64,000 bases of DNA from Dyella sp. BiH032 (GTDB taxonomy: Bacteria; Pseudomonadota; Gammaproteobacteria; Xanthomonadales; Rhodanobacteraceae). The stretch covers positions 133,853-197,852 of the forward strand of contig NZ_CP134868.1 of the NCBI RefSeq assembly GCF_031954525.1, given 5' to 3'. A model generated the notes under the pieces. The model had not been told where the DNA came from. It worked only from the letters and a program-made list of their open reading frames with translations, and made no database searches. The position numbers and the translations under genes are program-made. Shown in pieces: positions 27,143-34,756 of the stretch (within the stretch, counting starts at the first letter, position 1; every line of letters begins with the position of its first letter).

Positions 27143-28027
27143 ATGGACCGGCCCGTGACGACTCCTACCGACGAAGTCAGCCAAGAACTGCAGCGCGCCT
27201 ACACCTACTTCAACAATTCCTTGTTTGGAGGCACGCTGCCCAACACGATCGTGCTTTCGTACCAGCGCGAAAGTAACTCGTTCGGGTTCTACCGCAAGCG
27301 TCAGTACGTTCACCGATCGCGTCGTGAAACAGGCGAGCTTGCCCTCAACCCGAGTTGGCTGCCGGTGCGCAGCCTCACGGAGAGCCTCGCGACCATGGTG
27401 CATGCCATGTGCCGACTCCAGCAAAGCTTGGTTGGCCAGCACCAAAGTCGACCCAGCTATCACAACCGTGAACTGGCCAACTACTTGAAGCAAGTTGGAC
27501 TATTACCGCGCGTCGACGGCGATCCTAACGGCAAGGAGACCGGCCATCGCGTCGGTCATGTCATCGAGGAGGGCGGCCCCTTCGACGTGGCGTGCCGCAA
27601 GCTGCTCGCGGAGGGCTTCGCATTTTCTTGGGTCGATCGCCACGCGGCGGCGCTGCCCCACACGGCCACGCCCGAACAGGCGCGCGCTCCACGCCTCGGC
27701 GACCACGACACCACGGAGGAACCGCTGCCCAATGCCCCCGTCGCCGAGGTGCCACCACCGCCGCTGCCCGAGCCGGCGTACGCTTCGCTTCAGGACAAGC
27801 TCGTGTACCGCGAGCCGACGCCCGCCGGCAGCCGCCGAAAGTACCAGTGCCCGGGCTGTCGCACACCATTCTGGGGCGGCCACGGCATCGAAGCGAAGTG
27901 CGTCCCGTGCGACCGCTACTTTGCCGACGTGGATCCAGCTTCGGCAAAGGCACGTCCCGTTCGCCGCAAGCTCCGGCCCGTACGACACCAGGCCAATACC
28001 CGGCCGCGCGCAAACCGGACGCGATAG
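27143..28027 (+). CDS. SprT-like protein with degenerate protease motif and C-terminal zinc ribbon
   Basis: ATG 27143 is used; the frame also opens at TTG 27131. The N-terminal ~110 residues follow the SprT fold: 'LQRAYTYFNNSLFGGTLPNTIV', 'GFYR', 'ELALNPSWL', and the helix 'ATMVHAMCRLQQ' exactly where SprT/Spartan proteins carry HExxH. Here the motif reads H-A-M-C-R, so the catalytic Glu and second zinc His are gone. Residues ~225-255 hold a zinc ribbon (CPGC...CVPC), as in SprT proteins. It is therefore probably a non-catalytic DNA-protein-crosslink-recognition or structural relative. A Pro-rich linker joins the two parts. Confidence 0.75.
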   Translation: MDRPVTTPTDEVSQELQRAYTYFNNSLFGGTLPNTIVLSYQRESNSFGFYRKRQYVHRSRRETGELALNPSWLPVRSLTESLATMVHAMCRLQQSLVGQHQSRPSYHNRELANYLKQVGLLPRVDGDPNGKETGHRVGHVIEEGGPFDVACRKLLAEGFAFSWVDRHAAALPHTATPEQARAPRLGDHDTTEEPLPNAPVAEVPPPPLPEPAYASLQDKLVYREPTPAGSRRKYQCPGCRTPFWGGHGIEAKCVPCDRYFADVDPASAKARPVRRKLRPVRHQANTRPRANRTR

Positions 28028-28163
28028 TTACTGTGCCTTCTGGCAGGAGCCCATTTGAGCGGGGCTTGCGCGTAACGTGGGAGAATGCCCCGGATGCGCG
28101 CGCGGCCGGGACGATCCATTCCCAAATGCCATCATTTACATTCGTTTGCGTCGGAGTCGCCTG

Positions 28164-28955
28164 ATGACAGTCGTTCAAACTGGACCGCGGTGTGACATCA
28201 AGATCGCAGACCTCGCGCCTATCCCGCTTGGATCTCTGGTCCTTATCGCCAGTCATTATCGCGACTGGCGCGACGCAGCCTTAGTACGGGCAGCGGCAAA
28301 TGGGTCAGGAACAGGAGGCATTCTCTACTTGGCTCTGTCCGAGCACCCTGGTGTTGCGCTAGACCGGTGGCAAAACGAGTTAGCTCGCCGTATCGAGTCA
28401 CTGGCGCGGCAAGCGGCCGACAAGGAGCACGGAGAGCACGAGCCTTCCTATGACGACGCGTCCAAGATTCATCTTGACGCCTCGTGGCGAACGGCGCGGG
28501 CCGCCACCATCGATCGAGAGCAACAGCAACTCTGGCGGCTCGTGGAAGCGATCGATATTTCGATTGAGTCGGTTGCGCGACCGACCGTCCAGGCCATTTC
28601 GAGGACGATCACTCCCATCGCCGGCAGTACGCGCATGCTTGTCGTAGACGACATGGCATCTATGCGGCGCTCGAACGGAACTTCAGGTTCACCGCGGATG
28701 GCGGGAGAACATGCCCGCGCCTTGAAGGACTTGGCCGTCGAGCTCAACATTCTGGTGCTTGCGGGTCTAAGTGCCCCTCAAGTCTTTGAGAAAAACCGCA
28801 AGGAGCAGGTGGAGCGGTTCGTCTCGCCAAGTGATTTCGCCTCGCTGGGCCAACCCGACGCCGCAGCAGACGCCGTCATAACGGCTGTCGAGGGCTACCA
28901 CGGATACGAAGAATCCATCGTCACTGCTCGCTACGGATCGGTCAGGCGTCGCTGA
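28164..28955 (+). CDS. RecA-fold (DnaB/KaiC-like) protein lacking a Walker A motif
   Basis: ATG 28164 has GGAG upstream; an earlier frame opening at 28077 lacks one. The middle part resembles the DnaB helicase C-terminal core: 'PLGSLVLIAS' where DnaB has its strand before the P-loop, 'STRMLVVDDMAS' at the Walker B position and 'EHARALKDLAVELNILVLAGLS' matching the DnaB 'SRsLKaLAkELnVPViaLSQ' block. The P-loop itself is not present (the region reads 'ASHYRDWRDAAL'), so ATP binding is doubtful. 263 residues. Possibly a regulatory or scaffold derivative; fold assignment is from motif order only. Confidence 0.6.
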   Translation: MTVVQTGPRCDIKIADLAPIPLGSLVLIASHYRDWRDAALVRAAANGSGTGGILYLALSEHPGVALDRWQNELARRIESLARQAADKEHGEHEPSYDDASKIHLDASWRTARAATIDREQQQLWRLVEAIDISIESVARPTVQAISRTITPIAGSTRMLVVDDMASMRRSNGTSGSPRMAGEHARALKDLAVELNILVLAGLSAPQVFEKNRKEQVERFVSPSDFASLGQPDAAADAVITAVEGYHGYEESIVTARYGSVRRR

Positions 28956-29032
28956 CGAAGATGGCGTAAGGCTCTCGCGCGACAGTGCATCGGAGCTGTT
29001 CGCCAATCCACTTTCAGCCTAATGGAGCAAGC

Positions 29033-29719
29033 GTGGTCCCAGCAGCAGAGCTCAATTTCTACTTGGCCGACAACGAGTTCTTCTTGGTTCACTGCATAGG
29101 TGTTGCCAAGGGCATCGGCACGGACGCTACGAACGCACTCGGGCCGGTGGAACGACTTCAAGTCGCGTATCGACGCAGGAACCAAATCGAGATTTCGTGT
29201 TCCATAGTGCTCGGCGGCGATATGTACAACCCGAGCGTCGGATGCATGAACTACTACGGCCCCATTGGGCTCGTGGTTGGGCCCTTCGATGATGCGTCCG
29301 TTGGGGCCGCGTTTGCGCAAGGTAGCACGCAGCAGGACCCCGACAGTCCGGACCGGCGCATGTATCCGGAACACCTGAGGGCCCAGTCAATTAATTGCAT
29401 CCACAATGCAGTAACGCAGCGTGGAGAATACGATTGCAATGAAGTGACGCTCTTTCGCTACAACGTGTACGGTGTCTTTCTCCAAGAATGGATGCGTGTT
29501 GTTGATCATCGCACCGGGCAGGAAATGGACATCACAGACGAGATGGTTCACCACGAACTACCCGGCATTCCCGTGTTTCGCATTGGCTACGGCAAGCTTT
29601 ACGAGTGCAATTGGGATCCGGCCGCCAAGGTTTTCACCAACGGGCGTCGCGTACTAGCTCGCAGCCTTTATCCTCTCGCCCAGTCAGACGTTGAGTTGCT
29701 AGGACCGATACCTGCGTGA
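29033..29719 (+). CDS. Hypothetical protein, ~228 aa
   Basis: GTG 29033 with TGGAGCA upstream is a plausible start; the frame opens earlier at 28985. Soluble and rich in Tyr, Asn and Asp with beta-strand character ('LNFYLADNEFFLVHCIGVAKG'). Contains a 'GGDMYNPSVGCMNYYGPIG' segment and no recognised catalytic motif. Located between the RecA-fold gene and a DUF6998-like gene on the same strand, so possibly one transcript. Confidence 0.55.
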   Translation: MVPAAELNFYLADNEFFLVHCIGVAKGIGTDATNALGPVERLQVAYRRRNQIEISCSIVLGGDMYNPSVGCMNYYGPIGLVVGPFDDASVGAAFAQGSTQQDPDSPDRRMYPEHLRAQSINCIHNAVTQRGEYDCNEVTLFRYNVYGVFLQEWMRVVDHRTGQEMDITDEMVHHELPGIPVFRIGYGKLYECNWDPAAKVFTNGRRVLARSLYPLAQSDVELLGPIPA

Positions 29720-29728
29720 GCCCGGGCC

Positions 29729-30520
29729 GTGCCAATGCACCTGGAGCCAACTGGCCCTGCTGAGATCTCGATTCCCTACCCGCCTCAGGACCATGCACCC
29801 ATGGCACTCACTCAGATGCAGCAACTACAAAGTCTCGGCGAAGCGCTCGCGTGGCTGGAACGGGAACTCAACTGGGGTGTCGAGGCCAAAGCTCTTCCGC
29901 ACCTCTGCGGGCGCATCGGTGAGTTGTATGCCTGCGTGCTCACCAACGGCCAGATGGCACTGCAGGCGAACCAGCGCGGCTACGACGTCGTGAGCGCCGC
30001 CGGCGAACGGGTGAGCGTAAAGACCACCACGCGCAGCCTTCCCTGTCAGATTCCGTTCAACGCCAACACGCTGTCCGAGGTGGACCGAGTCGTGGTGGTG
30101 CGCATCAATACGGAAGATATGCAGGTTGAGCAGGTCTACGACGAGCTATCTTCGGTCGCGCGGACGGCTATGGCCGGTCGCGAAGGCGGCAAGCTCATGC
30201 TGACAGTGCGCGGCTTAGCCTCGCCTCCGGGCGAGGCTAAGCCATTGGCCGTTGCGCGCGAGGCTTTCCACAACGGCTCTAAAGTCGTTGAGCTAGAGAA
30301 CGGCACGATCCAGGTCTGGTCCTCAGGACAGCTTGTCGAGCCGACGAAACCCGCGTTGCGCGAGATGGCGAAAGGCCTAGGGATAACCCTCACAAACGGC
30401 AGCGGCAACGAATACAACACCCGCACGTTAGGTAGCCACGTCCTCGATGCGCTCTATGAGCGCGGTGATCATGTGCTTCCAATGGCTGCCCCCGGCCCGT
30501 CGACTTCCTTCATCGGCTGA
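29729..30520 (+). CDS. DUF6998-like protein
   Basis: The block 'LCGRIGELYACVLTNGQMALQANQRGYDVVSAAGERVSVKTTT' (read in pieces around residues 60-105) has the G-R-x-G-E-L-Y-A ... G-Y-D ... V-K-T pattern of DUF6998, a restriction-enzyme-like fold domain. The start is uncertain: GTG 29729, ATG 29735 and ATG 29801 are all in frame, and 29801 has an AGGA further upstream. A perfect 14-bp inverted repeat lies inside the gene (30212-30243). Function unknown; nuclease-like fold suggests DNA recognition. Confidence 0.65.
   Translation: MPMHLEPTGPAEISIPYPPQDHAPMALTQMQQLQSLGEALAWLERELNWGVEAKALPHLCGRIGELYACVLTNGQMALQANQRGYDVVSAAGERVSVKTTTRSLPCQIPFNANTLSEVDRVVVVRINTEDMQVEQVYDELSSVARTAMAGREGGKLMLTVRGLASPPGEAKPLAVAREAFHNGSKVVELENGTIQVWSSGQLVEPTKPALREMAKGLGITLTNGSGNEYNTRTLGSHVLDALYERGDHVLPMAAPGPSTSFIG
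30212..30243. repeat. Perfect 14-bp inverted repeat with 4-base loop inside the DUF6998-like gene
   Basis: GGCTTAGCCTCGCC, loop TCCG, GGCGAGGCTAAGCC. The frame reads through it as 'GLASPPGEAKP', a Pro/Gly loop in the protein. Strong intragenic hairpin; could be a captured REP-like unit or an RNA element. Confidence 0.85.
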
Positions 30521-30641
30521 GTGGTTCGCGCTCATGGGGCCGCCGCAGCCGGAAAACCCCCGACGCTGATCGCGTCGTTTCCGAGCGCTGTGGATCCTGA
30601 CCTTGCCTATCGTCTCCTGACCATTCAAGGAGACAATTCCC

Positions 30642-30848
30642 ATGAGCAATCCGAAGATCGACAACATCCTCGCTGATCCGGGGGCCTCGAACTGGCTGAA
30701 GGACGCTCTACGCTCGGCACTGACGCGCGACCCTGTGGACGCTGCGAACGACGCCTCTACCTTGAAGAACGTCCTCGAGGACCGATGCGACGAGGTAGTC
30801 GATGCGGCATGGGACGAACATTGCTCCAGGTTGGCAGGGGTTGCTTGA
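30642..30848 (+). CDS. Small protein, 68 aa, unknown
   Basis: ATG 30642 follows a textbook AAGGAGA ribosome site. The acidic helical product ('NWLKDALRSALTRDPVDAANDA') has no recognised family. Its TGA is one base before the ATG of the exported DsbD-N-like protein, so they are probably co-translated. Confidence 0.6.
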   Translation: MSNPKIDNILADPGASNWLKDALRSALTRDPVDAANDASTLKNVLEDRCDEVVDAAWDEHCSRLAGVA

Positions 30849-30849
30849 G

Positions 30850-31296
30850 ATGGGTCATTTCCTCATTGCCGCACTCGCGGCAGCGGCTCTCGCCCCCCTT
30901 ACGTCGCACGCCGGCGACCTTCTCGATGCCCCCGAGGCATTTAGAGTGGCCCACTCCGCCCGGGTCGGGCAGACCCTCTACGTGACATGGGACGTTGAGC
31001 CGGGCTACGCCGTGTACCGCGAGCGCATCCACGTGCGTGATGGAGGCACCGGTCGTGTGCGCGGTGCTGCCCAACTCCCAGCTGGCCAGCTTGTCGACGA
31101 TGGCCTCGGCAATCAATCGGAGGAGTACCTGGATACCTTCACGATGGCCATCCCTCTGACAGAAGGTGCCGCCGGCGACATCTCGGTGACCGTGCAGGGC
31201 TGCCACCAGGAAGAGCCACAGGTCTGCTTCCAACCCATGACCATCAAACTGTCCGTGGATGACATCGGTTTGACGTCGCCGCGCAGCGCAGGCTAA
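30850..31296 (+). CDS. Exported free-standing DsbD N-terminal-domain-like protein
   Basis: ATG 30850, coupled to the gene before it. Residues 1-20 are a signal peptide ending SHAG. The mature ~125 residues follow the DsbD-alpha (N-terminal) immunoglobulin-like domain: 'AFRVAHSARVGQTLYVTWDVEPGYAVYRERI' (read in pieces) and the hallmark '..VTVQGCHQEEPQVCFQPM', where the two cysteines correspond to the redox pair of DsbD-alpha. DsbD normally also has a membrane domain and a thioredoxin domain; here only the first is encoded. It may feed electrons to, or protect, the many disulfide-rich transfer proteins of this element (TraN, TraU, TraF, TraH). Confidence 0.75.
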   Translation: MGHFLIAALAAAALAPLTSHAGDLLDAPEAFRVAHSARVGQTLYVTWDVEPGYAVYRERIHVRDGGTGRVRGAAQLPAGQLVDDGLGNQSEEYLDTFTMAIPLTEGAAGDISVTVQGCHQEEPQVCFQPMTIKLSVDDIGLTSPRSAG

Positions 31297-31358
31297 ATGC
31301 CGAGCGTTTGGACCAGCGGCTCACCTCAGCGGCGATCCACCACACCAAGGAGAAGTTG

Positions 31359-31952
31359 ATGGCAGGGATAAGCAAGAAATTCGGGCAGGGCCTGGCGGGT
31401 CTCGCCATTGGACTCGTGGTTCTTGGCGCGTTTGTTGGCAAGGACGACAACCACCGTGGCAGCGAGGATGCGCCGATGCCCAAGGTTGCTCCCTCGCCCT
31501 ACGCAAAGCTTGAGAAACTGCACAAGGTGATCTCAGTGCGCCCACTGGACTCGGCCACGAAACAGGTGACCATCGCCATTCGGCAGGACTCGATCTTCTC
31601 CGGCGGCAACCAGGCTAAGGACGTGCTCGAGCACGCACGCAAGGATCTCGCCGACGTCCCGTACGACACGATCGCGGTGCAGATGGTTGAGCAGCTCGTC
31701 GACAAGTACGGTCGCGAGTTTGAAAAGCCGATTCTTCAACTTACGTACGCGCGCGCAGATGTCGAGGCGATCAACTACGACCGCGTCATCGGTTGGAACG
31801 TCCTGAACGTCGCTAAGGTGACGTCACTTGATCCAATCTCGGGGCACATTGTCGACCAGGAGTGCTTCGGGGATGACGGGATGGCCCGCGACAACCTTAA
31901 GTACGCACGCGAGTTCTGCTTGAAAGCCCGTCTGGCCCCGCCGGACGCCTGA
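31359..31952 (+). CDS. Membrane-anchored periplasmic protein, ~197 aa, unknown
   Basis: ATG 31359 has AAGGAGAAG upstream. An N-terminal hydrophobic segment ('GLAGLAIGLVVLGAFVG', residues ~9-25) without an obvious cleavage site suggests a membrane anchor, followed by a periplasmic domain. Two cysteines near the C-terminus. No family recognised. It follows the DsbD-N-like gene by 62 bases and is probably in the same transcript. Confidence 0.6.
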   Translation: MAGISKKFGQGLAGLAIGLVVLGAFVGKDDNHRGSEDAPMPKVAPSPYAKLEKLHKVISVRPLDSATKQVTIAIRQDSIFSGGNQAKDVLEHARKDLADVPYDTIAVQMVEQLVDKYGREFEKPILQLTYARADVEAINYDRVIGWNVLNVAKVTSLDPISGHIVDQECFGDDGMARDNLKYAREFCLKARLAPPDA

Positions 31953-32025
31953 GACGCCGCGACGGCGCGCCCGATTGCGGCCATAGGCTCGATGCGCGCC
32001 ACCAAGCTCATCCACAACTTCGGCT

Positions 32026-32541
32026 TCAGGGGGCCCGCGAGTCCTTCGATTCGGGGCGAGACGCCTGGGTCGCCGCAGCGCGCTTCTTGGCCCCACGCCA
32101 TAGCAATCCAGCAACAACCCCTCCCCTGCCGACCAAGCGAGACGCCTCGTCATCCGCTTCGAACGCGCGTCGAGCCCGCCCAAGCCACGCCACCCACACA
32201 GCCAGACCGACGCCGGCGCTGCAGGCCAGAAGCTCAGCGCCGCGGATCGTGCCGAGCATCAGGAACGCGCCCAGGCAGAGTAACGCTCCGGCGGATGCGA
32301 CAAGGTGACCACGCACCACCCTGCCCCACGCGATCGCCAGCAGAGACCTTCGTGCGTACGAGGGAGCACCCAGGAGCGCCCTCCTGACCATCAGTCGGCC
32401 AAACGCGACGGTGACATCGCCAAAGAGCGCCGAAACGATCCACGGTGCCACGACAACCCGCGGCGATACCCACGGGCCCCAGCGAGTGGGCCGCCGCGCG
32501 CGCAAATCGTCGAAGTCACTCTGCCAAAGCTCTAGGCTCAT
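32026..32541 (-). CDS. Integral membrane protein, 171 aa, last gene of the tra block
   Basis: ATG 32541 overlaps the upstream TGA (ATGA). Three to four hydrophobic segments are visible ('VAPWIVSALFGDVTVAF', 'ASAGALLCLGAFLML', 'LLACSAGVGLAVWVAWL'), with basic cytoplasmic loops and a hydrophilic tail. No family recognised. As the distal gene of the TraN-like transcript it may be an entry-exclusion or transfer-accessory protein, but there is no motif for this. Confidence 0.6.
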   Translation of the reverse strand: MSLELWQSDFDDLRARRPTRWGPWVSPRVVVAPWIVSALFGDVTVAFGRLMVRRALLGAPSYARRSLLAIAWGRVVRGHLVASAGALLCLGAFLMLGTIRGAELLACSAGVGLAVWVAWLGRARRAFEADDEASRLVGRGGVVAGLLWRGAKKRAAATQASRPESKDSRAP

Positions 32542-33350
32542 AGCGTCGCGGCAGTAGCCCCGTTGTCGACCGCGAGTGTCGGCCCGGCGCGCCAGAGGTC
32601 GCGACTCGACTCAATATTGCTCTTGTTGAGTCGCAGCGCTGCCTTGTCCTCGTACTGGATAATCGGCTGCCCACCGCACACGTGACCCTGGCCAAACCAG
32701 ATCACGCCATTGCGAATCCAGGTCAGCCCATGCGGGCCCGCGACGAAGGCGTCGCGATCGACCGTCCAGCGCGCTTCGCCGTTCTCCAGCACCACCGTGG
32801 ACCGATACTTGTAACGAGCCCCCGATCGCTCCTTCCACGCAGCGTCGAGAAGCCTCTCCAGCGCCTCGACGTGGGTGAGCTGGTACACCATCTTGATCCG
32901 CTCGGATACGCCGGCGTCGGTCAGCAGCCTCCCGTTGAGCTTGTTGATTGCCGCGTCCTCATCGGACTGCGCCCCACTCGTCTCGCTGAAGCGGTCGAAC
33001 AAGTCACGCATAAGATGGATGCCATACAGCGCGCAGGCCTCGAGCATCGCGAGGTAGTCGGGCTGGAACCAGGCTTCGTTCACTTCCTCGGTGGCCGCCG
33101 GCACGTCAAACGGGTCCACCACCGCCGTTAGGCAGCGCAACAGGAACGCTCTGCGGTCGGTGTCGGTGGGCGCGCCCTTGGCCTGGCCACTCTCTTTGAA
33201 CGCCTGGCGGATAGCTGTGAGCAGCCCCTGATGGAGCAGATCCGGGTGACTCAGGAGCCATTGGCGGATCGTTCGCCCGGAGCTGACGGGAAGGCAGTCG
33301 GTGATGTTCTCCACGAACATCGGCAAAGCGGCGGTGGTCAGTACAGCCAT
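32538..33350 (-). CDS. Hypothetical protein, 270 aa, in the traN transcript
   Basis: ATG 33350 starts two bases after the stop of the traN-like gene, and its own stop overlaps the next ATG. Mostly helical, soluble, no export signal. The C-terminus holds 'GHVCGGQPIIQYEDKAALRL'. I do not recognise the family. Position suggests a transfer-linked role. Confidence 0.6.
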   Translation of the reverse strand: MAVLTTAALPMFVENITDCLPVSSGRTIRQWLLSHPDLLHQGLLTAIRQAFKESGQAKGAPTDTDRRAFLLRCLTAVVDPFDVPAATEEVNEAWFQPDYLAMLEACALYGIHLMRDLFDRFSETSGAQSDEDAAINKLNGRLLTDAGVSERIKMVYQLTHVEALERLLDAAWKERSGARYKYRSTVVLENGEARWTVDRDAFVAGPHGLTWIRNGVIWFGQGHVCGGQPIIQYEDKAALRLNKSNIESSRDLWRAGPTLAVDNGATAATL

Positions 33351-33352
33351 GA

Positions 33353-34756
33353 TCAGTTCTCCGACGGACGCAGGTCGACGTCCACATTGGTGTAGGGCGT
33401 GACCGTAGCGCCGCCCGTGGGCTGGCTGAGCACGATCTTGAAGGTTCGCTTGTCGCTTCCGCTGAAGGCCGATGTCGGGACGGAGACAGTCTTCTCACCC
33501 ACATCGCCTTGGCTCCAGTAGATGGTCTGACTCACACCGCTGAAATCTCGGCCATCGGTGGCAGTCCCGGATTGCGTGTTGAACACGACCGACACCATGC
33601 CGGTACCGCCGTTGCGGCTCATCGAAATCACCGCCGGCTTGCCGCTGTCGAAGCTGTAATAGCCGGTAGTGAACGTAATCTGCCCCGGACCAGTCGGCGT
33701 ATCGGTGGCCTGAGTTGGCAGTGTCTTGGAAAGGTCGTCGTTGATTGATGCCGTTGAGCCCTGATAGTCCATCGACTCAAGGTGCTGATCAGTGCGCTGA
33801 CTCACGGGGATGCGGCTCGGATCGCCATACGTACTACCGGCACCGGTATAGAGCGACTCCGCAGCGTTGGGATCCATCACGTCGTCCGGAAGGAACCCTC
33901 CCATTTGCATTCGCCCGATCATCTCGTTGGTGTCAATCTGGTCCAGCGCGCCGCCCGACAGCTGTGCAACCGATAGCCCGGCACAGTTAGGGTGCTTGGC
34001 GTCACCCATGTCACCAATACCGCGAGACATCATGTCTTCGCGCATGATGCGAGTGATCGGTGAGTTGAAGCAGCAGTACAGCTCCTTCTTCACCAGGCAT
34101 ACGCCGAGGACCTTGCTCTGGCACTTGGAGCCAAGGTAGTGGCACGTCCCCACCTGCTTCTGGACCGCGACCTCGAAATCTGAGTCGTCACAGTACCAGC
34201 CAAGCTTTGGCTTGACGTTTGTATTCTGGCCATCCATGAACGCGTCGTTCGCCTGACCAATACTCCCAAAGCCCGTGTCCGTCGGCGTCGCGCCACCACC
34301 GGTTAGGTTTTCAAAGGAAGAGGTAAACGTGGAGTTGAGATCCCAGTGATCTGCACCCCCCTGCATCTGATTCCACGCCCCTTGGACGTGGTCAATGAGC
34401 TTGCTTGCGTCAAATGCAGTCGACTGCTTCTGCGTCTTCCGATACTGGTCCCACCAATCCTTCTGGGGGTCCGGCACGGTTTTCTTGCAGCACTTTAGAA
34501 GGCCGCCCAGCATGTTCTTGCAGTCAAGGCGCTTGCCCGCGAAAAAGCTAATGCGATTGAGGTCGAACCCGTCGAGGGATTTGACGCCACCCATGCCTTC
34601 CGGCAGCGGAGTATCAGCTGGAATGCCCCACTGCGTGGCCTCGGTCGGCGACCAACCAGGCTGCACCGTAGTCCCGCCGGAAGACTGAGCGAACGCGGTA
34701 CCAACCGCCGCGGTTACCGTCGCCAACGCGGCAAGCCGAAGAATCAACGATTTCAA
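33353..34756 (-). CDS. traN: TraN-like protein, C-terminal part, with Calx-beta domain
   Basis: The frame opens at 34783, but TTG 34756 follows AGGAGGTG and overlaps the TGA of the larger traN-like gene (TTGA), giving a signal peptide 'LKSLILRLAALATVTAAVGTAFA'. The cysteine-rich middle is the conserved TraN C-terminal region: 'LDCKNMLGGLLKCCKK', 'GTCHYLGSKCQSKVLGVC', 'LYCCFNSPITRIMRED' and 'HPNCAGLSVAQL'. The last ~110 residues form a Calx-beta-like domain ('SFDSGKPAVISMSRNGG', 'GTATDGRDF', 'KTVSVPTSAFSGSDKRTFKIVL'). TraN is the outer-membrane adhesin that stabilises mating pairs. In F it is one chain; here it is split, and the Calx-beta tail is unusual. Confidence 0.85.
   Translation of the reverse strand: MKSLILRLAALATVTAAVGTAFAQSSGGTTVQPGWSPTEATQWGIPADTPLPEGMGGVKSLDGFDLNRISFFAGKRLDCKNMLGGLLKCCKKTVPDPQKDWWDQYRKTQKQSTAFDASKLIDHVQGAWNQMQGGADHWDLNSTFTSSFENLTGGGATPTDTGFGSIGQANDAFMDGQNTNVKPKLGWYCDDSDFEVAVQKQVGTCHYLGSKCQSKVLGVCLVKKELYCCFNSPITRIMREDMMSRGIGDMGDAKHPNCAGLSVAQLSGGALDQIDTNEMIGRMQMGGFLPDDVMDPNAAESLYTGAGSTYGDPSRIPVSQRTDQHLESMDYQGSTASINDDLSKTLPTQATDTPTGPGQITFTTGYYSFDSGKPAVISMSRNGGTGMVSVVFNTQSGTATDGRDFSGVSQTIYWSQGDVGEKTVSVPTSAFSGSDKRTFKIVLSQPTGGATVTPYTNVDVDLRPSEN

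Noticed and set aside
33353..34756. Frameshift artefact splitting a single traN
   Set aside because: The second gene has its own AGGAGGTG site, start and signal peptide, so a true two-gene layout is the better reading.
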